Positions 12,880-23,072 of a stretch of DNA of 64,000 bases are shown here, in pieces. Origin of the DNA: Laccaria trichodermophora. Lineage: Eukaryota > Basidiomycota > Agaricomycetes > Agaricales > Hydnangiaceae. The position numbers and the translations under genes were made by a program. Numbering within the stretch: the first letter of the stretch is position 1; each line of letters starts with the position of its first letter. The notes under the pieces were generated by a model, which did no database searches, had not been told where the DNA came from, and saw only the letters and a program-made list of their open reading frames with translations. Location: contig JACTVC010000014.1 of NCBI GenBank assembly GCA_018417955.1, positions 682,001 to 746,000 of the forward strand. The letters are read 5' to 3'.

Positions 12880-14329
12880 TGCTCTCTTTTGCCACTGCTA
12901 CATCATTAGTCTTGATATTGTGCCCAAGGTTGTCTTTGACATCCTTGGGGCTATCTTGTCTTTTCATATTGCTATCTACCATCCTATCTCAACTAAGGGG
13001 CTGATTGGTCCTTGTAGATTTTATCTCAATGTCAGGTCATGACAGAAAAGGTTGACTGAATCCAAGCTTGTCTTTCACCTGAATCCTGGACAAAGAAAAG
13101 AGGACAAATAGAGATGACTGAACTACCCTCTATGTTTCACCCTTGGTACTCTTGAATGAATTCTGTTAAGACTGACTGTGATGAGTGCTTGCAAAGTGGC
13201 AACTGGTGATGACATAAAAGACAGGATAGTCTTCATATAACAGGAAATGTATACCCTTCAAAGAAATCATTGTCAAGACTCAAGGATAGCTATATGGTGC
13301 ACATCACCTAAACACTGCTACTTTTGTACAAAAGTTATTGACAGCCCAGATCTCACCCCTTTCCTTATTCCTTTTACAAAAGTAATGCATTTGGTTGAAA
13401 GAAAAAAGCTGTTAGACCACTTGGCAAAATATTCAAAATTGAGGGAGTTATAAAAGTTCATGAACTCGATTTGGCCAGCTTACATAACTTTGTCCCAAAT
13501 GGTATATCTTATCTTATCTATCTAATAAAAATTCGAATTGGCATGTCAGATTGGTGCCAGATACTCAGGAATGAGCCTGTGTAAAGCATATTTTCATGAA
13601 CTAAAGTCTTTAATGTGGGCCTGAGCTTCTTTTGCCCCCAAACCTGAGTGGTATGCATCCAACGAACCATGTGATGTTCCCAACACTGTTCATGCTCCCA
13701 TCCCAGTCACACTCCTCCAATGCCATGGGTGCAATGTTGGCTATATCATTACTGTCACCAGCCATGCTGCTGATATTTTCAGCCATTGGTACATGTTTTC
13801 TGGTTTTTGATCCATTATGAGAAGCTAACTGGGCCATGTTTTTCGCTTTTCCAGTGTGGGTGTGTGCAGCCCTTTCATTTGCTTGTTGATTTTGGTGGCC
13901 CATCAAGCAGGCTGTGAGGATTATTTGTGTAGAGTGAGCAAAATTTCAGTTCAATTACACTTGAATTGCACTATGTAAATACTACAAAAATGGGTGTTCT
14001 AACATTGCCTGTTGGGTGTGCTCCTGGGTGCTGGGCCAGACCCTTTGGCACCCATTGGTGGTGCATTGCTGAGGCAATTTGGCTGCTGTCCAAAGTAGTG
14101 GTGGATAGGTGACATGCACCATAGTCAGACATAGAACACATACTGTAAGGTTGACTGAGTAAAAATCAAATTTTTTGGGAAGATGACCAATGGGTGATTT
14201 CTTAGCATCAGAACCAGATCTGAACAAAGGGGGAGAAGCACTCCCACAAACTAGACATATATTGACATTTACACATGAGTGAGATGTCTCATTCTGACAC
14301 AGACATTATCTTATCCTGTGTGTCAGAAA
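12880..14329. other. AT-rich intergenic region, no supported gene
   Basis: About 1.4 kb of low-coding-potential DNA between the hAT element and the palindromic repeats. The 98-codon minus-strand ORF at 13610-13906 has no recognisable motif and no splice context. This may be old repeat sequence. Confidence 0.4.
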
Positions 14330-14760
14330 AGCAGACTACAAATTTTTGTAGTTTAAAAAAGCAGACACTACTTGGACACTACAAGCTTTTGTAATCTCAA
14401 AAAGTTGTAATGAAAAAAGCCATCACTAAACACTTAATAGTCTGAAGAAGTGGCACTTTGGACACTACAAACTTTTGTAGTCTAAAAAAGTAGTCACTAC
14501 AAACTCTTGTAGTCTATGTCTGACTTTTTTAGTCTCAAAAAACACACACTACAAACTTTTGTAGCCTATCAGTAAACTTTGTAGGCTTTTGCTGTCTATC
14601 AGTAGACTTTGTAGTACTTTGTAGTACTTTGTAGTACTTTGTAGTACTTTGTAGTACTTTGTAGTACTTTGTAGTACTTTGTAGTACTTTGTAGTACTTT
14701 GGTTAACTTCATAGTCTGTAACTGGCTCTTGTAGTTTATCAGCAAACTTTTGTAGTCAGT
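14330..14760. repeat. Palindromic TACAAA/TTTGTA-rich repeats with a 10-bp tandem array
   Basis: The core at 14611-14700 is nine perfect copies of GTAGTACTTT. Around it, variants of CTACAAACTTTTGTAG recur at irregular spacing, each able to form a small hairpin. No coding potential is seen. Confidence 0.85.
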
Positions 14761-14921
14761 GTCAATTCCCCTTTTAGGGTATGGACCTTCCTTTTTGGTG
14801 GATCAAGAATGTCAAAGTATGAGTCTTCATTGGAATAAAACATGATCATATCAAAGAAATGCATTGAAGAGAAATGTTGAAACATAGATCTTGAGGGAAA
14901 TTTACTTAAACTTGTACTAAT

Positions 14922-15163
14922 TTACTTGAACTTGTACTTATACATTTGATCAAAAGGAGCACAATTAGAAGATAATGGGATTGAACATGGCCTGATCAAA
15001 ACAGTATCTGATTGAAATGAGCCATAAATTGTGATCCAACACCTCTTGTTCACATTAGTCAGTGATGACAGGATAATCATAACCAGGCCTATGAAGGTGA
15101 TCACCATCAATATTTTCATGTGATCAGAGTCAAACATACCTTTTCTTGGGAGGGTGGCCATTA
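14922..15163 (-). other. Hydrophobic ORF overlapping the receptor stop codon (uncertain)
   Basis: A 79-codon ORF begins at an ATG overlapping the stop codon of the TPR ORF (TAATG). The same frame is open further upstream beneath the receptor's last codons. It contains a strongly hydrophobic segment (ILMVITFIGLVMIILSSL) that could span a membrane, then Cys- and Ser-containing sequence. I do not recognise it. It may be a gene remnant, an alternative 3' exon of the receptor, or chance. Confidence 0.25.
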
Positions 15164-17079
15164 GAGCAATAGAGGTACCTTTCCAGTAACCAGAGTTGGG
15201 GAAAAATTGGATTGTTCTCTCTTTTGTGAAGGTTGTGTCTGCTCTTGAATGGTAACTACAATCTCTTGGAGGGTTGTAATACCATTAGTTGCTATCATCT
15301 GAGGTCCACTGACAATCAGCTTTGTTGCATCCAGAGCTTCCTTCTCATCTGAGCACTTTTTCAAGTATTTGTATGTGAATGCTAGATTTGCCATGGCTCT
15401 CTTTGTCTCTGGGTGTTCTACTCCAAAAACTCTATTTCTTGCATCCAGAACTTGGAACTCCAGTTTTTTTGCCTCTGTGTATTTTCCCAGATATTTATAT
15501 GTTCCTGCTAGATTTTCCATAACATGGATTGTATCTGGGTGTTCCACTCCAAGAATTCTAATCATTGCATTCAAAACTTGTATCTCCATCTTCTCTGCCT
15601 CTGGGCACTTCTTTAAGTATTTATATGTTGATGCTAAATTTGCCATGGCTTTCATTGTCTCTGGGTGTTCTACTCCAAAAATTCTATTTCTTGCATCCAG
15701 AACCTGAATCTCCAGTTTTTTTGCTTCTATGTATTTTCCCAGATATTTGTATGTTCCTGCTAGGCTTCCCATGATACAGAGTGTATGTGGGTGTTCCACT
15801 CCAAGAATTCTAGTCATTGCATGCAAAACTTGGATCTCCAGCTTCTCTGCCTCTGAGCACTTTTTCAAGTATTTGAATGTTAATGCTAGATTTGCCATGG
15901 CTCTTACTGTATCTGGGTGTTCTACTCCAAAAATTCTATTTCTTGCATCCAGAACTCGGATCTCCAGTTTTTCTGCCTTTGTGTATTTTCCCAGATATTT
16001 ATATGTTCCTGCTAGATTTCCCATGGCATGGATTGTGTCTGGGTGTTCCACTCCAAGAATTCTAGTCATTGCATTTAGAACTTGAATGTCCAGCTTCTCT
16101 GCCTCTGGGCCCTTTTTCAAGAATTTATATGTTAATGCTAGATTTGCCATGGCTCTCACTGTATCTGGGTGTTCTACTCCAAAAATTCTATTTCTTGCAT
16201 CCAGAACTTGAATCTCCAGCATTTCTGCCTTTGTGTATTTTCCCAGATATTTATATGTTCCTGCTAGATTTCCCATGACATGAATTGTAAGTGGGTGTTC
16301 CACTCCAAGAATTCTAGCCATTGCATTTAAAGCTTGGATCTGCAGCTTCTCTGCCTCTGGGCACTTTTTCAAGTATTTATATGTTAATGCTAGATTTGCC
16401 ATGGCTCTCATTGTATCTGGGTGTTCTACTCCAAAAATTCTATTTCTTGCATCCAGAACTTGGATCTCCAGTTTTTCTGCCTCTGTGTATTTTCCCAGAT
16501 ATCTATATGTTCCTGCTAGATTTTCCATGACATGGATTGTATCTGGGTGTTCCACTCCAAGAATTCTAGTCATTGCATTTAATACTTGGGTCTCCAGCTT
16601 CTCTGCCTCTGAGCCCTTTTTCAAGTATATAGCTAGATTTGCCATGGCTCTCAGTGTGTCTGGATGTTCCACTCCAAAAATTTGATTTCTTGCATCTAGA
16701 GCTTGAATCTCCAGTTTTTTTGCCTCTGCATATTTTCCCAAATATTGATATGTTGCTGCTAAATTTGCCATAGTATGGATTGTTTCTGGGTGTTTTACTC
16801 CAAGAATTGCAGTCCTTGAATTCAAAACTTGGATCTCCAGCTTCTCTGCCTTTGTGTATTTTCCCAGGCATCGATATGTTGCTGCTAGACTTGCCCTGGC
16901 ATTGATTGTGTCTGGATGTTCTACCCCCAAAATTCTGTTTCTTACATCCAGAACTTGGATATCCAGTTTTTCTGCCTTTGTGTATTTTCCCAGGTATCGA
17001 TATATTGCTGCTAGATTTGCCATAGTATGAATTGCTTCTGAGTGTTTCATTCCAAGAGTTCCAACTCTTGCATCTAGAA
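15161..17079 (-). CDS. 3' half of a disrupted NB-ARC/TPR receptor: TPR array
   Basis: This open frame encodes about 14 tandem 42-residue TPR repeats of the kinesin-light-chain type (core NLAxTYKYLGKYxEAEKLE...GVEHPDT). Two alternating subtypes give an 84-residue (252-bp) higher-order period. It ends with a 60-residue non-repeat tail rich in Gln/Thr. The frame at 17079 continues exactly from the frame at 19289 once the element at 17088-19288 and one 8-bp target copy are left out, so this is the C-terminal half of the receptor at 19242-21146. TPR arrays in fungal NLRs are thought to be the ligand-sensing part. In the present state it lacks its own promoter and start. Confidence 0.85.
15360..17050 (-). 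repeat. 252-bp tandem repeats encoding paired TPRs
   Basis: The DNA below the TPR array is itself tandemly repeated with a period near 252 bp: the segment around TTCTTGCATCCAGAAC recurs at about 15433, 15687, 15939, 16191 and 16443. Units are similar enough for unequal crossing-over or gene conversion. The two 126-bp half-units differ consistently from each other. Confidence 0.8.
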
Positions 17080-19296
17080 CTTGGAGCTAGTGTTGCCGCG
17101 GCTCGGCTAGCCGAGAGCCAGCTGATGTAAGCCAGCTAAATTTCCTTAAGTGGCTCAGCTCGGCTTTTAGCTGACTCAAAGCTGGTTCAAGCCGGCACAT
17201 AATTTTTAAAGTGATGTGACCATAAATCTGGGTAAATTAAATGCTGTCTACCTGATAGATACACAATGTAATGTATATTTCGACCATAGAACTATAATAG
17301 AAACCCTAGGGTTTTAAATATAAATATAAATTCGCAAAAAATGGGGGAGGATGTGAGAGAGCATTGAAATATGGATGTCATATCTTCAGGACCTTCAAAT
17401 GTGACTAAAATACATTGTAAACGAGCCCTCAACGATAAAAAAAGGTAAAGAATTGACCGAGATAGAGCTTAACCCCCCCAAAACCAGAAAATGTGGAATA
17501 TCTTGAGAGTGTGGACACGCAAACCTCTCGTCTCTTTGGGACCTTCAAACGACACTATAGTAGATTGTAAACGAGCCTTAGATCATAAGAAATGATGGAA
17601 ATTTGACTGACCTAGTGTACTTGCCCCCCCAAACAGAAAATGCAATATATCTCCGGAACACAGACACGCGAACCTCTTGTCTCTTTGGGACCTTCAAACG
17701 ACACTAGAATACATTGTAAACGAGCCTTTAACGAAGGAGAATGATGGAGAACTCATGAAGATAGAGTACACCCTCCTGCTGAAACTTAGCATGACAGATC
17801 TCTCATAAATATGATGGCAGATGCCTCTCATCTCTTCAGGCCCTAAAATCAACAGCAAATAGCTGGTAATCAACACTGATTTGGTGGAAAACGGTACAGA
17901 ACTCACCGAGATACAATATAGCCTCATGGTGTCTATCCAGCACCCATTACATGTTTCTTAGGGCTATTATTGGGCTATTCATGTGCCCATTCTTAAGTTA
18001 TACTATGCAGAACTCATTTATAATTGGTGTGGTACACTACTTAAGTTTACGGTCATACATAGATTGGGGGGGAGGTGAAATGGGAAAGCAAAAGAGCATC
18101 TGTCGTGTCTGAAGCACTATATATACAAGGCACTTTAGGGCAGGTTATGATCTAGGGCAGGCTTAGTGTAGATGAGGAGCCTGCCCTAGATCATAACCCG
18201 CCCTAAAGTGCCTCGTATATATAGTGCTTCAGACACGACAGATGCTCTTTTGCTTTCCCATTTCACCTCCCCCCCAATCTATGTATGACCGTAAACTTAA
18301 GTAGTGTACCACACCAATTATAAATGAGTTCTGCATAGTATAACTTAAGAATGGGCACATGAATAGCCCAATAATAGCCCTAAGAAACATGTAATGGGTG
18401 CTGGATAGACACCATGAGGCTATATTGTATCTCGGTGAGTTCTGTACCGTTTTCCACCAAATCAGTGTTGATTACCAGCTATTTGCTGTTGATTTTAGGG
18501 CCTGAAGAGATGAGAGGCATCTGCCATCATATTTATGAGAGATCTGTCATGCTAAGTTTCAGCAGGAGGGTGTACTCTATCTTCATGAGTTCTCCATCAT
18601 TCTCCTTCGTTAAAGGCTCGTTTACAATGTATTCTAGTGTCGTTTGAAGGTCCCAAAGAGACAAGAGGTTCGCGTGTCTGTGTTCCGGAGATATATTGCA
18701 TTTTCTGTTTGGGGGGGCAAGTACACTAGGTCAGTCAAATTTCCATCATTTCTTATGATCTAAGGCTCGTTTACAATCTACTATAGTGTCGTTTGAAGGT
18801 CCCAAAGAGACGAGAGGTTTGCGTGTCCACACTCTCAAGATATTCCACATTTTCTGGTTTTGGGGGGGTTAAGCTCCATCTCAGTCAATTCTTTACCTTT
18901 TTTTATCGTTGAGGGCTCGTTTACAATCTACTATGGTGTCGTTTGAAGGTCCTGAAGAGACAAGAGGTTTGTGTGTCTGCGTTCTGAAGATATGTTGCAT
19001 TTTCTGTTTTGGTGGGGGGTGACTCAGTCTCAGGCAATTCTTAGCTATTTTCTATGATCTTAGGTTCATTTACAGTATATTCTATTACTAGTTAAATAAT
19101 ATGTACAACAAAAGCCAATTTTATTTGTTTTGAATGAACTAGCATGTGTGGTTGATGAGGCTCAAAATCCCGGCTCTAGCCGGCTCAAGCAGTAGCCAAG
19201 CCAGATCCATCAGCTCGGCTCAGCTCGGCTTTAATTTCGGCTCAGCTGTGGCTTGAACCAGCTAAAAGCCAAAGCCGCGGCAACACTACTTGGAGC
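17080..19296. mobile_element. hAT-type element inserted in the receptor gene
   Basis: The element is 17088-19288 (2201 bp). Its ends are TAGTGTTGCCGCGGCT and the inverse AGCCGCGGCAACACTA, and it is flanked by a perfect 8-bp duplication CTTGGAGC at 17080-17087 and 19289-19296. GGCTCGGCT/AGCCGAG motifs cluster near both ends. No transposase is encoded; the interior is dominated by a long inverted repeat. Both flanking halves of the receptor are still open, which argues for a recent insertion. Confidence 0.9.
17390..18960. repeat. Long inverted repeat (about 780-bp arms) inside the hAT element
   Basis: The arms 17390-18162 and 18178-18960 are near-perfect reverse complements around a 15-bp loop near 18170. 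The identical 77-codon ORFs at 17694-17927 (minus) and 18414-18647 (plus) are a by-product. Each arm also holds about three degenerate repeats of roughly 120 bp (marker GGACCTTCAAACGACACTA). Confidence 0.9.
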
Positions 19297-21146
19297 CCCA
19301 GCTTCTCTGCCTCTGAATATTTTCCCAGATGTGTATATGCTACTGCTAGATTTTCCATGGCTTTGACTGTGTCTGGGTCTTCTACTCCCAGGATTCTGGT
19401 CCTTGTATCAAGAACTTGGATCTTCAGCTTTTCTGCCTCTGTGTATATTCCCAGGTTCTGATTCACTGATGCTAGATTTTCCATTGCTTTGATTGTGTCT
19501 GGGTGCTCCCCTCCAAGAATTCTGTTTCTTATATCTAGAACTTTATTTTTTAAGGCTTTTGCCTCCATAAAATATCCTTGTTCATGCAATAGCTCCCCAA
19601 ACTTATAACAAGCATCATCCAAGTAACTGATATTATTCTGGTTGCTTTCTGATCTACAATGCTCCATATTTGCTCTCACATGTATCACCAAGGCCCTTCG
19701 GAATCCATATGGCTGATACTTTTTCCATTTCAGTGAGCAAGACAAAGTAACATATGCCATCAAGCAACATTGTCTCCTCTTATTTATAAGTATTCTGTCT
19801 CTGCCCCAGGTATGGACTAGTGGATGCATGGAATACACACAATCAGATGGGCCTCTCTTAATCAAGGAAAATGCCAGCAATACTCGCACTCCCTCTCTAA
19901 AGACAAAGTTATCCCAAGTACCTATCTTATTGAGAGGAAGTAGTCTCCAATCCAGCATTGAACTTGCAATTGGTAATGCAGGGTTAGAGTTTTCTTTATC
20001 TTCTGGAAGTGCAGCATAAGAAAACATTTCCTCAGTGATTCCTTCATGATGAAAGAAAGGAAATAAATTAAGCAGAAGCTTGGCACTATTGGCTGCATTG
20101 GCTCTGTGAGGATCATCAGATTCAGCCCACTTCTCAATCTCTTTGTATGATAGTTCCCAAGTTCCATAGACTGTTCTGTTATACTTAGAAGCTCCAGTAA
20201 ATTCAGAATGGGATAATAAAGTTTTATGGTGCTCTGAATATTTTACAAGGTAGTCTCCAATAGCAGTGGCACCAGATAAAATGTAAGCACCAGCCTGATC
20301 AATAGCAAGAGGAAGGTAGAAGAGCTGTTTCACTATATTACAAGCTTCAGCTTGAAACTCCATTGAAGATGGATCCAAGCAACCAGCTTTCAGAAGTAAT
20401 TCTATAGCATCCTCCTCCTCCATCTCAGTTACTTCAAGGGAACTCTCAGGTGAAGTCAGAATTCTCATTGCAGAGTTGCAACTAGTTATCAAAATGTTTC
20501 CCCCTCTTCCAGGTGGAAGATAAGCCTCCAGCTCAGCAGGTGACAGAACATCAGCATTATCAAAGACCATTACATAGTTCTCATTCAGCAAGCCAATCCA
20601 GTGAAGAGCAGATTCAGGTGAGCCATCTAGTCTACTAGACTGGGCTGCAGGAAGATTACAGATACCCTTGAGTGCCTGTGTGATGGTGCCAGCTGAAGAA
20701 GCATCAATCCAGAATACAGAAGAGAAACTGAAGGCAATTGAAATTTTAGAAATGAGGTTGTCAGATCTGCCTTTGGTGGTACTCACCAGTCAGACATTTC
20801 CTCAACAAACTTCAAACAAATCTGAGTCTTCCCGATGCCTCCCATTCCATACAACAGAAAGAACTTTCTCTTCTGAGCTGGGTCCCTAGAAAAATGATTC
20901 TTAAGTTTGGCAATGACTTCTGTGCGGCCTGTGAACCGATTGCTCGGATTTGGCATAAGGGGAATGACCCCATCGGACGTCGTCCTGTTGCCATAATTGT
21001 TGATGTGCATCTGCCCGAAATCCACGCTATCAGTTTCACTGGAACATTCACATAATAACCACTCCACTCACAGTGTTAGCGGTATTGAAGGTGTTGTTGC
21101 TAGCAACAAAGTGGTGAGCACCTGCAAGAACGTTCGCTTCGCTCAT
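19242..21146 (-). CDS. 5' half of a disrupted NLR-like receptor: NB-ARC plus first TPRs
   Basis: The start ATG is at 21146. Exons are 21146-21072, 21010-20787 and 20727 onward; the frame runs into the hAT element and stops at 19242. The first 25 residues (MSEANVLAGAHHFVASNNTF...) match the short N-terminal motif common in basidiomycete NB-ARC/NACHT proteins; no separate effector domain is visible. The NB-ARC part shows the P-loop GMGGIGKT (80-87), Walker B-like VMVFDNAD, ILITSCNSAMR (RNBS-B-like), YLPLAIDQAGAYI (GLPL-like) and MHPLVH (MHD-like). Two TPRs precede the break. Without the insertion the gene would encode about 1218 residues. Proteins of this plan act as STAND ATPase switches in fungal non-self recognition and programmed cell death; that role is inferred from the family. 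As it stands the product would lack most of its sensor. Confidence 0.88.
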
Positions 21147-21888
21147 GTTGAGATACCGAAGGTGGAGAGGTTCAGGATGAGGGAGGGAAGGAAAGAAGAG
21201 CGCCTGGAAGCCAGGAAACCCCCATTCATGCGATGAGGTGAGCACGTGCTTTAGTCTATTCTTGTATACCTTGAGCACGTGCCTCGGCTTTTCCAATTGT
21301 CCTTGTTCGTCGGTGTCCAGAGATGGCGGTTCACGGGTGCACCCTTTTCGGTGAGTGGGCTCGACCTTTTTGCATGCTGGCTTTGTTTGGAGCCTTGGCT
21401 GACAATCTTTTGAGCAGCAGTCACGCACGTCAAGTCTCGAGTTGCATGGAGGGCCCCTTGGTTTGCCTGACAAAGAATGAGTGAGTTCCCATTCTCTTTT
21501 CAATAGGGGGGGTAGCTAACGACTCATGACGCAGATGACTGCACATATGCTACTGTGCCAAGTCCAAGGCGTTCTTGCACATCTACGTTCACCCACCTCC
21601 TTCCCTCCAATCAATGATCAAAGAAAACCATCCTCTTCACAACCCATCATCCTCTGCAGCAAGAATGAGTTTACGTCTCGCAGTCTCCCACCGCCTCCAC
21701 CAAGTGCAGAAGCCGAGTATCTTTTTGGTCTATTTCACCGTCCTCCCGACTGATGTCGATCGTTGGGAGGGTCTTTCCTGAGACGACACGGACGCACGGC
21801 TTCTTCGTTCCGAGGCATGGTGGAAGGCGAATTGAGATGCAGTGGGATTATGGATGTCCACAAGTGGATATCGTGGACACCGCTCAGA
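21147..21888. other. Intergenic region upstream of the receptor
   Basis: Likely promoter of the minus-strand receptor gene. The minus-strand ORF 21048-21503 only overlaps the receptor's first exon by reading through intron 1. No other gene is supported. Confidence 0.4.
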
Positions 21889-23072
21889 TGAATTTTTAAC
21901 GAGGGTGAATGTCGACGGCTTTAATAATGTCCCAGCTGATGCCGCCGATGTATCTATAACGCACGGCTCCCTCTGACTCGCATTTTCATCATCCATGATA
22001 TCCACGAACTCCCCATTTGACATCTTCTAAAAGTTACTGCGACGAGTAATCCGACGCCTCAATCACACATTCCTTATGGATATTCCCATATAACGCACAT
22101 GCAGTAGGCCGTCGACTCCACCGTTGGCCATTTCTCCCCTTTTGGTCCTCCATTATCCACCTAGCTTCTACCATTCCCTGCGTCACACTCAATCATGCCC
22201 TACGGCAGTCTTCTCTGCAGCGCCAGTACACCATCACGCCAAGCTCAACGAACTCCGCAGAAACTTTCCCTCCTCGAACGCGTACCTCGCATTCCGATTG
22301 GAGGAACAGTGCATCTCCATGACACAATGTCCCTATGTTCGCCCGCAATCTAACCCCACCCCACACGCGCTAGTCCAACCTGAGCCCATTCTTTCCCTTT
22401 GCTGGACTGTTCTTGTCCGTCTATAAGTTGTTGCTGATGCGATGTCAGCTAAAATGAATTGTCTTCTCCACCATGATAGAGTAACCTCTCTTGAAGATGA
22501 CGACGTAAGGGGCAAACATGCTCTCACGTCATGTATAGGCTTGAAGCACGACCTCGGTGTTGATGAAAGTCGACGGGAGGAAAACCCAAGAGAGCAAGCG
22601 AGGTTACAGATGCATTTGGCCTGCAATCACATAGGGTGGATTCTACTTTTTGCCTCCGCCAAGACTCGCCTAACCAACTTTTTAGATCTTCATCGGATGT
22701 CTTCGATGGCCGCATTCGAAATGGGGCAAAGTGGACTATTACCGCCAGCATCTTTCTTAAGAGTTCTTTGCCATGAACCTAATGGGGATGAGATTTAGCA
22801 GAGGGAATCTTTTGGTTTCCAGAGTCATGCAGACCGCTCATCCTCTCTGAACCGATAAAGGAGGAGGAGGATACACCAGACAAGTCGCGTGGCAGTGGCC
22901 ATAACGAAAGCGCCAAAATAAGCCTGATGTGGTTTGACATTCAGAAGGAGTACTTTGTGCGGAAGAAGATGATAAGTAAAAAGGCTTTTCAGGTGGGCCA
23001 AGTTCGATTTTGATTTGAGAAATGTGGGCTGAGACGTATTGCGTGGAACAGATGATAAGCTCTCTTAGTATA
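21889..23072 (+). pseudogene. Decayed, internally inverted CorA pseudogene
   Basis: Plus-strand DNA at about 22640-22925 matches CorA-A from intron 1 through LHPLALEDV and the acidic segment (9480-9785). It then jumps to 22928-23070, which matches CorA-A 11250-11398, so about 1.46 kb including the GMN-bearing span is deleted. The stretch encoding NAQFVDLMDDDN to WDVIKAVAIK is present at about 22130-21890 but on the opposite strand, indicating an inversion of roughly 0.7 kb with one breakpoint near the exon 1/intron 1 border. Frameshifts and stops occur in all parts. The 3' flank continues after the element at 23075-25597 (25598-25640 resembles 11405-11450). It cannot encode a transporter. Confidence 0.85.

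Noticed and set aside
15369..16685. Plus-strand ORFs opposite the TPR array
   Set aside because: They are antisense shadows of the repeats; the minus frame has the TPR consensus.
17694..18647. Two identical 77-codon ORFs
   Set aside because: They are mirror images produced by the inverted repeat in the hAT element, with no known motif.
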